This document shows positions 48,406-58,872 of a DNA stretch of 64,000 nucleotides, piece by piece (the stretch's first letter is position 1; every line of letters starts with the position of its first letter). The stretch lies in assembly GCF_003171515.1 (NCBI RefSeq), contig NC_089399.1:2790001-2854000 (forward strand), in the 5' to 3' direction. Source of the stretch: Pyrenophora tritici-repentis. Taxonomy: Eukaryota; Ascomycota; Dothideomycetes; Pleosporales; Pleosporaceae. Made by a program: the position numbers and the translations under genes. The notes below the pieces were generated by a model. It had not been told where the DNA came from, searched no databases, and was given only the letters and a program-made list of their open reading frames with translations.

Positions 48406-50403
48406 TAAGGTCTAGAGGTGTAGAGGTCTCCTAGGAGGTTGCTAATAAGATAGCGGCAAGCTTTTTATCCTCTCGGTTTCAAGACGCGCTAAAGGACTAG
48501 GTAATTGCTGACAACCAGAGCCTACGCGTAATAGAGACGCCGCAGTTTCGAAATATAATCGCGGCCGCAAGTCCCCTAGCAGAAGCTCTCCTTTGGCGTA
48601 GCCACTAGACGCTCCGCGATCATATTATTGCTAAGTACAACGCGTACGTACCAGCCGTTGCCGCCTACCTTCGCGAAGCCCGGTCGCTCATACACGTTTC
48701 CTTTGACAACTAGACCTCAACTGGCGGACGGTACGCTTTCACCAGCCTCTGCGTACACTACCTTAACGGCGAGGGCAAGCTAGTTGACCACTTACTCGGG
48801 TTACCTAAGCTCCACGGGGCGCACACTAGCAATAATATTGCCTCAGTAGCGGCGACAATACTGCGGCTATTTAGTGTTGACGACATAAGTGTCGGATACT
48901 TTGTGCTTAACAACGCAAGCAACAACGATACTGCAGTTAAGTCTTTAGCAGAGGAGTTCAACTTTACTACAAGCGAGCGGCGGCTGCGCTGCTGCTGCCA
49001 CATCCTCAACCTAGGCGCGCAGTTAGTAATTTGGGGTAAAGATCGTAGCGCGTACGAGAACGACGCCGCTCACCTTGACGACGAGGAAAAGTACATGGAT
49101 GAGTGGCGCAAGTACGGCCCTATTGGGGTCCTTTTTGACGTAATCGCGTCTATCTGCACGCCGCAAACTCGACAGCTATTAGAGCGCCTACAGCGTGACG
49201 AGGCAGAGGCGATAGGCGTTACAGCTAATATCCGGCAACTTGTTAAGCCTGTTAAGACGCGCTGGAATAGCTATTTCGACACTTTTGTGCGCGCAGCCGA
49301 GCTACATGGTCCTATCGACAGCTATATTGAGTTCAAACTCAAGGAGCACAGTGCCGCAACAGCACCATCACGACACCGGAAGAACCGCGAGCTGCTGCCT
49401 GCTGCGCAGCCGCGACTATATGTACGCGAGGGTGGCCTAAGCGGCAAGGACTGGGCGACGATTACGGAGTATATCCAACTCCTCGAGCCATTTGCGGAAG
49501 CTACACGGCTGCTTGAAGGCCGCGGCCGACACGGCCGGCACGGCGCTATATGGGAGGTTTTAGTAACGTTTGAATGGCTTCTTGACCAGCTTGAGGCTCT
49601 CAAAGACCGCCTTAAGGACATTAATTACGAAGATCCTGACGCGCCCGAAGACCATCTTGTTACGCACGTTAACCTTGCGCATAGTAAGCTTGCCGAGTAC
49701 TACGAAAAATTCGATAACGCGCCTGTTTACTATGCCGCTACGATCCTCCACCCGCACTACAAAAACCACCTTGCGGCGCTCTAGAAGGTGCCTAACACCC
49801 ATATCACCGCCCGCGACGGCGTCCACTATCGCGATGGCTGGCTTAATAATAACTATCGGGCGTTCTTGCGAATGTGGCAGGAGCGGAGCAACGCTGCGGT
49901 CGACGTAGCCGACGCAGTAACGCCGCCGCAAAAGAAGCCCCGGCTGGGGTTGTCATCGTCGCGATCAGCCTTTCTGCAGTCGTCGATTGAGACCAATCTG
50001 CGGCAGGTAGAGGCAGGTCTGAGGGAGGATGAATATGAGATCTGGAGGCGGCAACCGGCGTTAGCTAAAGAGGATCAGCTATCGCTTAACCCGCTGCTCT
50101 ACTAGGAGTCAGTTGCTGGACAATTTCTATTACTCTCTAAGTTTGCTATTAACATACTCACAATACCGGCGGCAGCAGCAGACTGCGAGCGGACATTCAG
50201 CGAGCTTGGCGACATGTTAGGCACGCGGAGACTCCATATGAAGCCAGAGCTTGTCGCAGATTTACAGAAATTAAAGAGCTAGAAGAGGCTTGGTATACAG
50301 CCAGCAACCATGTCTACTTATGGGCCAGCAGGTGTACTATCAGAGGAAGAAATTTCAAAAATACAAGAGCAGCTATCCCAGTTTGATATTAGTTAATTTA
50401 GAT

Positions 50404-50562
50404 TAGATCAGTCTAGGTCAGTTTAGATCAGTCCAGGTCAGTTCAGTCAGTCCACAGCAGCAGCAACGTCAGTTCAGTCCAGTCCAGTTCAGTGACCTTC
50501 AAACATCAGTTCAGTCAGTCCGGAGACCTCCGGACTGACTGAACTGACTGATAGCAAGTCTG
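50404..50562. repeat. Right subterminal repeats of the hAT element
   Basis: Several degenerate copies of gatcagtc/gttcagtcagtcc lead to an inverted pair (cagtccggagacctccggactg) that forms a near-perfect hairpin, mirroring the left end. Confidence 0.8.
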
Positions 50563-50870
50563 ATCGAGCCCATACACCTCGCACATAGATTTATGTAAGA
50601 ATTGGATAGTATGCGTCTTCAGTTGCTATCCTTGATCTCCACCAATTCCAATACCTAATCTGAATGCCTGGCAGCTACATAGCACTTTTGCAGGCATAAA
50701 GGTAATCATCTTGCACCCTTTTCGCATATACATGATCCTTGGTTGCCCTCTTTTAGGTGTACAAGTGCTGTACCCAAGGGTTGTTCAGTCCTTGTGGCTG
50801 CATCCTAAGCCTAAGGGTTGTTTTGTTAAGGGCTCATTGCGAGAAGCAACAAATGATGAAGTCGCAGTAA
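50563..50870. other. Spacer downstream of the hAT element
   Basis: No gene or repeat is seen in these 300 bases. Confidence 0.35.
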
Positions 50871-51950
50871 CTACTCAGCGTCTGAGACGTCGGTGATTTT
50901 GTGCTGATCCTCATAATCGGTGGCCTCGTCCGATAGTGGCATGGGGCGGAGGTTGCGCTCGGTGATGTTGATATGCGCGGTATGCGACGATTGCATGTTC
51001 GGCTGAGTCGCATTCTTTGTAGTTGGCAGTGATGCAATTCTGCTAACTGTCTTGAGCCCAGGGCTGTTCTCAATGAGCAGATGGACGATGGTGTCTTCGT
51101 TCTGCTCCTGTAGCTTCTGCTTCTCGGCAATGAGGTCATGGACAGTCGGTGGCTTATAGGTGGCAATAGCGGATAGCTTGACTTCCTTGAGCCGAGGTTT
51201 CTGGGCTTTCGGAGAGGGGCTGGAATTTTTGTGCTTCTTGTGGAAGAGGTCCTCTTCTTGTAGCTCCACCCAAGGCTCTTCTTTTTCAATGACTTCGGGG
51301 GTATCAGGCAGAGTGCCTCTAGAGATGACAGACTGTTCTCGGGAAAGGATGGCGATCATCATCTTACGAGTGATGGCATAACCTTTCCGAGTGACGAAGG
51401 TAGTCGCGGACTATCTGGACTTTGTTCCTACTGAGGTACTGTTGAGCGCGCTGCTTCTGGAAGTGATAGATAGCCTTAACGATATCTTTGGTAAGGAAGT
51501 CGTGGTTGTACTTTATGATGTGGGTCTTTTCGGAGCCGAAGTTGTAACGGGCCTTGAGAAGTAGCTTGTCGGCGATCTGGCGAGGTTGGCCTTTCGAGGG
51601 GGCAACGTGACCAACGAGGATACGAGCTTGGGGATGGAGTATGGACAAAGCTCAGGTGCGTCTGAAAAGTTTCAGGATCTGCTGCATACCAGCAACTAGT
51701 TTGGGATAGCCACCAGGCGTAGTGAAGAAGCGACTGGTGACAGTGAGACCTTGGTCGAGCTTATACGATGACTCCGTCTCTACCTCGGGATGTTCCAGGA
51801 TAGCTCCTCCTGTTTCTGCAGTTTCCATCTCAGCGAACGCCACGCGCAGGAGAGGGAGAGGGACCATCACTGTGATATGGTGATCGGCCGGATACCGTAC
51901 TGTCCCGGCATGTCCAGAGAAGTGGCGTCGACGAGCGATACCTGCACATC
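50871..51950 (-). pseudogene. Decayed spliced gene of unknown function
   Basis: On the minus strand a reading frame is open from about 51950 (following a possible acceptor tgtgcag) through SGHAGTVRYPADHHITVMVPL and LEHPEVETESSYKLDQ. It meets a TGA at 51652-51654, continues in the same frame to HSERLCHHS, and is joined by a convincing 56-nt intron (about 51309-51364, gtaaga..ctctag) to GTLPDTPEVIEKEEPWVEL and a C-terminal part ending ITDVSDAE at 50871. The C-terminal third has a helical Gln/Glu segment (LIAEKQKLQEQNEDTIVHLL). The upstream exon or start cannot be fixed. The family is not recognised; the splice join argues that it was once a real gene. Confidence 0.45.
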
Positions 51951-52540
51951 ATTTCAATGGTTTGGCGAATACATGGTAGCTTGGACTTGGCCTTGGCTTC
52001 GTGAGAGCCATCGTTGCCGACTTTGCCGCCAACGTTGCTCTCGTTGTCGAGGTTTCAGAGATGCCGGGAACAAGTCGCGCATGTTACTCGCAGCAGCCGT
52101 GCCCTTAGGCTTCTTTCCATCCTTGCGATAGGAATGTAAGGAAGCACAGCTGTTGAAAGTATAGAGTGGGCAGCGAGAGAAGCGCTCCACGTCGCAGTCG
52201 TCGATCATGTCGTTGAATGTCCATAGTGGCAGGATTGATGGCAGTTGAGATTGCGGGATGTTGTGGAGACGATGTTCTCATGTGTAGCTCGAGAATATAG
52301 AATGAAGTTGAGGTGAAGGTTGTGAGCTGCATGGGAGTGTGCAGATTTTCTGGTTGAGCTAGGTGTACCGCGCCATTAAGGCGATGGGTTATTAGGTAGT
52401 ACCTCGCAAACCGACAGCAATGCCGTGTGAAATGGCAGAGTAGTGTGTAGGATAACGATCCCGAAGTCGTTGCTGTGATCGTTCGGTATCGTTTGGGAGC
52501 GGTGGTTGGGGGTCGTCCCAATTTGCTTGACAGGTAATGG
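51951..52540. other. Region between the decayed gene and tandem repeats
   Basis: Minus-strand frames (for example one starting MIDDCDVERFSRCPLYTF at 52208) may be 5' exons of the decayed gene, but no join can be established. No other feature is seen. Confidence 0.3.
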
Positions 52541-53165
52541 TGAGTGTGTGGAAAAAAATTAAAGTACAGTTCTTTAAAGTGCCCATATTTATGGACGCCG
52601 CAGGCATGGTGGCGACAGAAAGCTTGTCGTTGCTGGTGTTCAGGTGTGTGAGGCACTTGCCCGCACATTCGCGTGGTGACCAGTGAGCGTCCTTACGAGT
52701 TCGTGGTCTCAGTGGCAATCTGAGCGCAACTGCTCCTAAGAGCACTACACGCATGGTGACGGAAGAAAATTTGTCGGGTTGCTGATGCTTAGGATGAGTG
52801 AGATGCTCGTCCGCAAGTTCGTGTAAGATGAGTGTGTGGAAAAGAAAATCAAAGTACTGTTGTTTAAGTGCCCATATTTATGGACGCCGCAGGCATGGTG
52901 ACGACCGAAAGCTTGTCATTGCGGATGCTCAGGTGTATGAGGTGCTCGTCCGCAGGTTCGCGTGGTGACCAAATGGCCACGGAAGCGTCCCCACGGGTTC
53001 GCAGTCTCAGGAACAATCTGAGCGGCAAATTGCCGCACGCATGGTGGCGGAAGAAAGCTTGTAAGGGCTGGTGCTTAGGATGAACGAGATGCTCGCCCGC
53101 AGGTTCGCGTGGTGACCAGATGGCCACGGAAGCGTCCCCACGGGTTCGCAGTCTCAGGAACATTT
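52541..53165. repeat. Tandem satellite-like repeat, about 145 bp by four
   Basis: The motif gcatggtggcggaagaaagc, or a close variant, recurs at 52604, 52751, 52893 and 53039 (spacing 147, 142 and 146). A higher-order unit of 288 bp beginning tgagtgtgtgg (52541 and 52829) contains two such repeats. Each monomer also holds ctcgtccgcaggttcgcgtgg and, in later copies, a block ending cgcagtctcaggaac. The two later monomers are more alike than the two earlier ones. No similar repeat occurs elsewhere in the window. Confidence 0.85.
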
Positions 53166-54167
53166 TTCGCGCAGCTGTGGTTCAGAAGCCGAGGAATTCA
53201 TGTCTTTCCCGAAGGCAAGTCAAGTCGGATCTCTCGTAGGCAAGGAAATGCCATCATCCGAGGACTCTGTGACTTCGCCGGCTGTAGTCATTGGTCGGTG
53301 GTACGTTGGGCCGAGGAGACATGGGAAAGGAAACACTTGCTTCGGTTGGTTATGGTGACTTCAACAAAGAAGTGGAGATGTAGTTCCAGTCCGTTCGGTG
53401 ATGTTGCGTTGTAGTTGCCATCGGTGGCTCAAGCTCAGTAACGGAGCCTTGTTGTGTCGCTTGCTTCCCTTTCGAGCGAGCAAGCCTTGTCTGTAGCCTT
53501 CAGGACTCAGTGGCTTGAGAGGAGAAGGTCGAAGGACAGTAGAGTGGGAGGAAATTTTGTTCGTCTGTCCCGTGGTGCCGATTCCGAACTTTGCGAATCT
53601 GTTCGTTGGCCTTGTCGTGGGTATGGTAAAGGTGTGTCCTCAGTTGCGAAGTGATCCATCGTTCCCGGCTCATTGGCAAGGCCATAGTGACAATGCCGCT
53701 AAGAAAGTAGTAAAAGGCTTCGCGTATACCAAGGTCCTACCGGATTGTAAATCGGGGTTTGAAGGTGTAACTTGAAGGTGTAGTCTAGACGCGCATAGTG
53801 GCGGAAATGGTTGCGCCATGATGGCACCATACTTGACGGTTTTACATACCGCGAGGGAGGTTGCCCTCCCTCGCGGTGCGGATCGAGGTCTTCGACGACG
53901 AGCGATGGTTTTCGGTAGGTGGCGGCGGGCAAGCTTTTTATGAGCAGGCACTGCTGGGTAACGCCAAGCCGCTAGTTTGTATTGGGTAATATCGGGTAAC
54001 ACAGGGCATGGCCGCGCAAGGTGAGAGTCTCGCTCACTGCGAGAAGACTCAGGTAAAGTTGGTGAGCCGGTGATTGATAAGCGGGCAAGTGAAGACGTGA
54101 CACGAGACGAGTGACCTGAAAGGTTGTATGTTTGCATTCATCTACGAAGCCCATAGGCACCATTCAT
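53166..54167. other. Spacer between satellite repeat and MITE
   Basis: No supportable gene. A palindrome (gaggttgccctccctcgcgg region, about 53848-53878, with gcgagggagg inverted to ccctccctcgc) could form a hairpin. Frames on both strands are short and family-free. Confidence 0.35.
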
Positions 54168-54295
54168 CAGACTCCGCAACAATCAATCGGATCGGCATGA
54201 TTGATTCCTATCTAGGTTAAAGGCTGCCTAATGAAGTAATTCTTTAACCTATATAGGAATCAATCATGTCAATCGATTGATTGTTGCGGAGTCTG
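54168..54295. mobile_element. 128-bp hAT-type MITE, copy 2
   Basis: This copy is identical to the one at 21731-21858 except for one base in the centre. It is flanked by a perfect 8-bp duplication, ccattcat (54160-54167 and 54296-54303). It begins 101 bases after the RdRP stop codon in that gene's transcription direction, so it probably lies within or at the edge of the RdRP 3' untranslated region, where the palindrome would fold into a long hairpin in RNA. Confidence 0.94.
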
Positions 54296-54395
54296 CCATT
54301 CATCGAGTATATCCATGACGTCCAAAATCCCACATCATTAATCAAGTTGTAATATCCGTAAACCGACTGCCGAAAATGCCCTTAATTTGCCCCCC

Positions 54396-57300
54396 TCAAA
54401 GCGCCCTCAACTTACCATTATTGTACTTCCACAGCTGCTCCAAGCACACAGCAGCAGCCACATACTTCCAACTCTTCAAGTTCCTGTAGTTCTCCCACCC
54501 TTGAGTCTCCAGAGCCACCATGAAGCATGCAATCGAGCGCGGCAACGCCTCAGTGTCTTCGTATTCGACCCAGTCCCCATCGCCCAGTTGGATGCGTTTA
54601 ATCATGGCACTGACATCGCGGTTGAAGCGCTCTTGAACCTCGAGGTTGGCCTCGCGGATGTAGCGAGATGGCGCGCGTTCCTTCTTGCCGAGAATACTGC
54701 CGCTGAAGACTTCAAGTTCGGTGAGAGGCGCGCCACGTGTAGGACGCAGGGTATCCATAATCTCCAGCATGTTCGCTTCGTAGGTCTCACGCAGGCGCTC
54801 AGCCAGGTCCCAATGGTGATCCCACATCACTCCTCGCGTCTCGCGCTGAATATAACGCTTGAGCTTCTGGATTAGGGACTCGCCACCCCAGCGATTGCGG
54901 AAGGTTTCAAAGTCATTCTTCATCCTATTGAAAAACTTCCTTTCGTCGATGTCACGATAGAGGATACCGAGGATCTTGTCACTCTTGTAGTATCGACTCC
55001 TCGCTTTGTCGGCATCGAGTACACTGACGCCATCAGGGTCGTCGATATCGTCTGGCTCCAACTCCTCTAGCTCGGCAGCGCCCAGTTCATTGACAACGAG
55101 ATTGGTGCCAGGTGCCATAAAGTCTGGACGGATATGGTCGAAACCGCGAGGTATCTTCGATATGTCGGCTGAGATTCCAGACTTGCTAAAGTCGACAGCA
55201 TCTGATGCAAGCTGAGCAAGTAGCAAACACTCTGGATCATTGGTTCCCGTGGACTTGTCAGCTCGTATCTTGTGCTTGTTTGAGATCTGGCCTAGGCGAT
55301 CCATATTCATGTACTCAATGAAGAAATCGACAATGTCGTTGACCTCTACCGGACGACCCAGGTCTTTTGCCCCATTCGATTTGTAGTCTGCAGGCGGCAT
55401 AGTAAAGTCCGGAATAAGACGCTGGTCATAGATTATATGAAACAGGTCCCCATCCAGGTCTCCACCGCTAAGTTGCGAAGGAAGGTCGCGAGCGCCTCGT
55501 TGAGAAAAGACGACGCAATTATGCAGAGCTCTGAGAGACGAGTGTTCTGGGACATCTACTGCAGTGACGAGCTGGACGTCACCAGGATGAAGGGCTGGAG
55601 CTCTGGTGATTACGATGCGCTCACCGACAAGGATCCTTCTCCGCAGCTTGCCACTTTTATCGTAGTCTTGTGTTGCGATATAGACCTGACCCTCCTGAAG
55701 AAAGTTCGTCTCGTCCATAATACCGTACAAAAGATGGCCTTGTTCAATAGGAATCCGCGCACGATACTTGAGACTTCGCAGGTTTGTCATGGCTGCTACC
55801 TCCACAATGTCTGTCAGGAACCGGTCCGCATGGAAGGACAGGCCAATCTGGTGCATGAGCTCGAAAAGTCTTGGGACCTTGGCGTATACGCCCGAGTGTG
55901 AATATTCGAGGAAGCTAGCAGCATTCAACGGATGCTCAGTGATCATTTTCAGGGCGTTGACAGCCTCATCTTGCACCGCTTTGAAATTTCTCGCCGGTAC
56001 TCCAAGATCCTCCAAGATCTTGATAAACTGATGGTTCAAGAAGACTTGCAGCGGTTTGTAGGCTGCACCACAGAGTTCCAAGTCGCGCCAGGTTTCTTTG
56101 GCAATGTACTTGGTCATACTCTGGCGAATGTGTAATTGCTCGCCTACCAATGACTCATCAAGCGACAAGACACCCTTTGCTCCGCGAAAGCGTATTTGCA
56201 GAATAGTTGGTCTCTGAGCCTTTCGCTCCGGGGGTAGAGTATTCCAGACTTTGCGAAGAATTTCTAGTGAAATTGTCCCACAGCCGTCGCTGAAAGTGCG
56301 CCCATTCCTTGCGATATCGGCCTTCGTCTCTGTGACATAGGCAGTACTCGGCACTGGAACAGAGAATATGGTGTCGGAAAAGGCCTGGCCTATTCTTGCT
56401 GAGCAGCGAGCACTGCAGTGTATGTGTGAGAAGTCGCCGAGGTCGCTAATGATATCTCTAGCACGGAACATGGTTCCATTCATCTCAAAGGGCGCCATAA
56501 ACCAGGCCTGATGGCTGCGCAGTGAGGCATGGGAGAAACCGAGAAACTGGTAAGTTCGTCCCGCGACGAAGATTCCATGTTGAAGCACACTGCGGAAGCG
56601 CTCATAGACGTTGCCTTGCGAAGCTCGTGGGTCGTGGAATACTGAAAGTCCATCTTCGTCGGCGAAGAAGACTCTCATGAAATACTCTGTACGCGTGCCA
56701 TACTTTCTCAGAATGCGGTTTGACACGTCCCAGTCTGGTCCTCGGAGTAGGATACCTGATACATTTAGTAAATCGCAATCATGGCGTGTCAAAAGGCGAT
56801 ACATACCAGTTGGGGTTACAGTAGCCTTATACGTCAGGGCGAGATGATGATGCTTCTTCTGTTTGACGTTCAACTCACGGGCTATCAGCTCACGTTTTTC
56901 GTTTTCAAGAATGGTCTCGCGGAGATTATGAGCAAGCTTCTGGGTTGTGAAGCTCTTTGCATCCTCTTGTGGAGATGGTGTGGGTATCTGTTGTCCTAGT
57001 TGCCGAACTGCATTTGCAGTCAAGTCTGAGCCATGCTGTTTGGCTAGGTGGTACACATAGGGCAGCAACTTGATGATATTCAACGGAGTAATGGTACCCT
57101 CCAGCATTAGCGCCGTTACTTGATAGCGGACTGCAAAGCTGAATGCTTGTGGGATGGAGGGATCATATGAGCAGAGCTTTCTCTCGACAACCCTATACTC
57201 ATCCTCAATGCTGAATGTCTTGAGTTTCGGAACCATTGTCTTCCAACAGTATACTGCAGGCACTGAAAAGTCTTTGACAAAGTTCCAAGCGAGCCCAGCG

Positions 57301-58231
57301 TTTTCCGTGTTGGGAAAGGCGATTTTGTACACCATGCATAAGGCGGAATTCTTCGTATGCTCTGGACTCAATGCGCAAAGTCTCTCCAACCGAAGGGTCC
57401 TCTCTTTAGGTCCTAGGTTGAGTCTTGCGAGACTTGCAAGTACATCAGACATCTGAGGGGCATCCATGCCAGCGTACAAATGTAGATCATCGGTGGATTG
57501 AATGTTGTAGATCTTTGGAGGAGACTTCAAGGTGAACGTAATCGACCCGTGCCTCCCGTTTTCGAAGGAGGGGATGGTATGCTCCACAATAGCGTATGGG
57601 ATATCAATCCTGCAATGCCAGTTGATAGGGTTGCCCGCCTGAAGGTATAACACCAAAGCAGATTTTCCAAAGGTCACGTAACCCTGGCGCCTGTCTTTGA
57701 ACTTTTGGTCGAAAACAAGCTTTCCCATGTCATCGTAATCCCATACACCTGTCATGAGTGTTTGAAACGCCAACGTCGACCGACCTGATGTCTGTGGCTT
57801 CGGCGCTTGGCTTCCCATCTTCGACCTCATTGCCGCTTCTTTCTCTTGTAAGCTTTTGACTTTGAGTGGGTCTGGTTGTCCAGGCTTGTTGTTCATGCGG
57901 AAAGTGAGATTCTGGCCTTGGAAAACCATTGTGCGTAGGGGAACCTGCCTGCCGCGACTACCATATTGCTGCAGGAAACGGTTCCCATTACCCGTACTCG
58001 GTACAGTGAGTATGGCCCACGATGATCGTCCATTCTGGCCACGGAACTTTCGAATTTCGAATACGACAATGTCAAATTGGTTCAACTTGTCCTTCAGGAA
58101 AACCTGTAGTTCAATGTGGTTGGCGTCTTGAGGTACCTAAGAAGAATGTCAATTAGCGCGTGTACTGGCTACGCCGCAGAAAGTCCGTTGGTTTGTGCAG
58201 TACTACTCACACTGGGAATGAAGATATCCAT
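54396..58231 (-). CDS. RNA-dependent RNA polymerase (eukaryotic RdRP)
   Basis: The enzyme copies single-stranded RNA into double-stranded RNA for Dicer in quelling or related silencing. Minus-strand exons are 58211-58231, 56807-58136 and 54396-56755, giving 1236 residues, typical for fungal RdRPs. The first intron (74 nt) joins MDIFIPS to VPQDANHIELQVFLKDK. The second (51 nt, gtatgt..tatcag) contains no stop and keeps frame if retained, but family similarity (VTPTGILLRGPDW) favours splicing. The catalytic motif QLSGGDLDGDLFHIIYD lies at about residue 880 and carries the three metal-binding aspartates. Upstream conserved blocks include RFRGAKGVLSLDESL and GPDWDVSNRIL. A gtaagt-like donor directly before the last residues (YNN/GKLRAL) leaves open an alternative final exon. 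Clade (QDE-1, SAD-1 or RRP-3 type) cannot be settled by eye. Confidence 0.93.
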
Positions 58232-58872
58232 GGCGTCAACTGATTGCGCCTCGTAAGGCGTGACTCACAAGACGAGAAACCGAGAAAGCGTTGTCGAAGC
58301 GCCCTAGGGCTTCGAGGTGAGAAGGTACAAGGCTGGTGGGTACAAGGCTGGTGCAGTGAAAGATACAGCTGCGGTGTGACTAATTAGGCAAGTGGGTCCT
58401 CACATGCGGGGTACCCTCCGTGAATGGTGAAGTAAAAGTGGTTACAAATCTTCTATTGGTTTTCTAGAGCAATGGAAAGGTAAGTCCGCTGTAGTGGCGA
58501 CTTGTTATGAAGCTGCTGTCTGTGGTCTTGTGCTCACTTGCTGCGGCAACGTGCAGGAGACAGGTTGACGACAGCAGTAGACCAACCAATACTAACAGGC
58601 TGTTCGGAGCCAACCAATTCCACATTTTAACACTGCGCCGGGCTTGAGAGTGGACATACAAGTGGCTAGCCGGACAAATAGGCAGTCCACCCATTGTGTT
58701 TGCAGCTGAGCCATACAGTATACCGTATGCGCTGATTGTTGTGGGCAGCCAGTCGTTATACGATTGATGATAGCCTCCCTCATGTTCGTAGCCAGCCACC
58801 AGCCCGGACGATGCATCGACTTCTGCCTTACGCATTCGCACATTTTACACATGTCCCTGACTATCGACAGTA
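58232..58872. other. Region between RdRP promoter and ClpP 3' end
   Basis: Both flanking genes run on the minus strand, so this holds the RdRP promoter and the ClpP 3' region. A direct repeat (caaggctggtg at about 58327 and 58345) and CT-rich tract are the only visible features. Confidence 0.4.

Larger units (their letters stand above)
45806..50396 (+). pseudogene. hAT transposase, 828 codons, eleven TAG stops, split by insertion
   Basis: The frame runs 45806-46300 and resumes at 48408-50396 once the nested element and one TA are left out (165 plus 663 codons, no frame change). The N-terminus has a BED-type finger (HRKHKKNY, CxxCHKQ, then H..RH). The middle has the RNase H-like core (HVSFDN, TSTGGRYAF, FNFTTSERRLRCCCHILNL), and the C-terminus has the hATC dimerisation block (AADCERTFSELGDMLGTRRL). 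In-frame TAG codons lie at 45920, 46079, 46106, 46115, 48432, 48498, 48606, 48711, 49782, 50103 and 50280; there is no TAA or TGA before the final TAA at 50394. Most sit where hAT proteins have Trp, and nine of eleven are preceded by C (CTAG). Twelve other Trp codons remain TGG. Confidence 0.85.
45394..50562 (+). mobile_element. hAT-family DNA transposon, full length, with nested insertion
   Basis: The 5169-bp element has terminal inverted repeats CAGACTTGCTATCAGTCAGT at 45394 and its exact inverse ending at 50562. Just inside both ends are clusters of the motif cagttcagtcagtcc in both orientations (45409-45553 and 50404-50550), the usual transposase-binding subterminal repeats of hAT elements. 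It encodes a BED-finger transposase with an hAT dimerisation domain and is split by a pogo-type element. The flanks (ctacagac and atcgagcc) do not form a target-site duplication, so the element may have recombined or the flanks decayed. Confidence 0.88.

Noticed and set aside
45386..50570. 8-bp target-site duplication for the full-length hAT element
   Set aside because: The flanking octamers ctacagac and atcgagcc do not match, so no duplication is claimed.
52864..53163. Minus-strand frame of 99 codons with an internal amino-acid repeat
   Set aside because: The repeat is the translation of the 145-bp tandem DNA repeat, not evidence of a gene.
53670..54137. Minus-strand frame of 155 codons between satellite and MITE
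   Set aside because: Composition is repeat-like, there is no domain and no sensible splice or start context.
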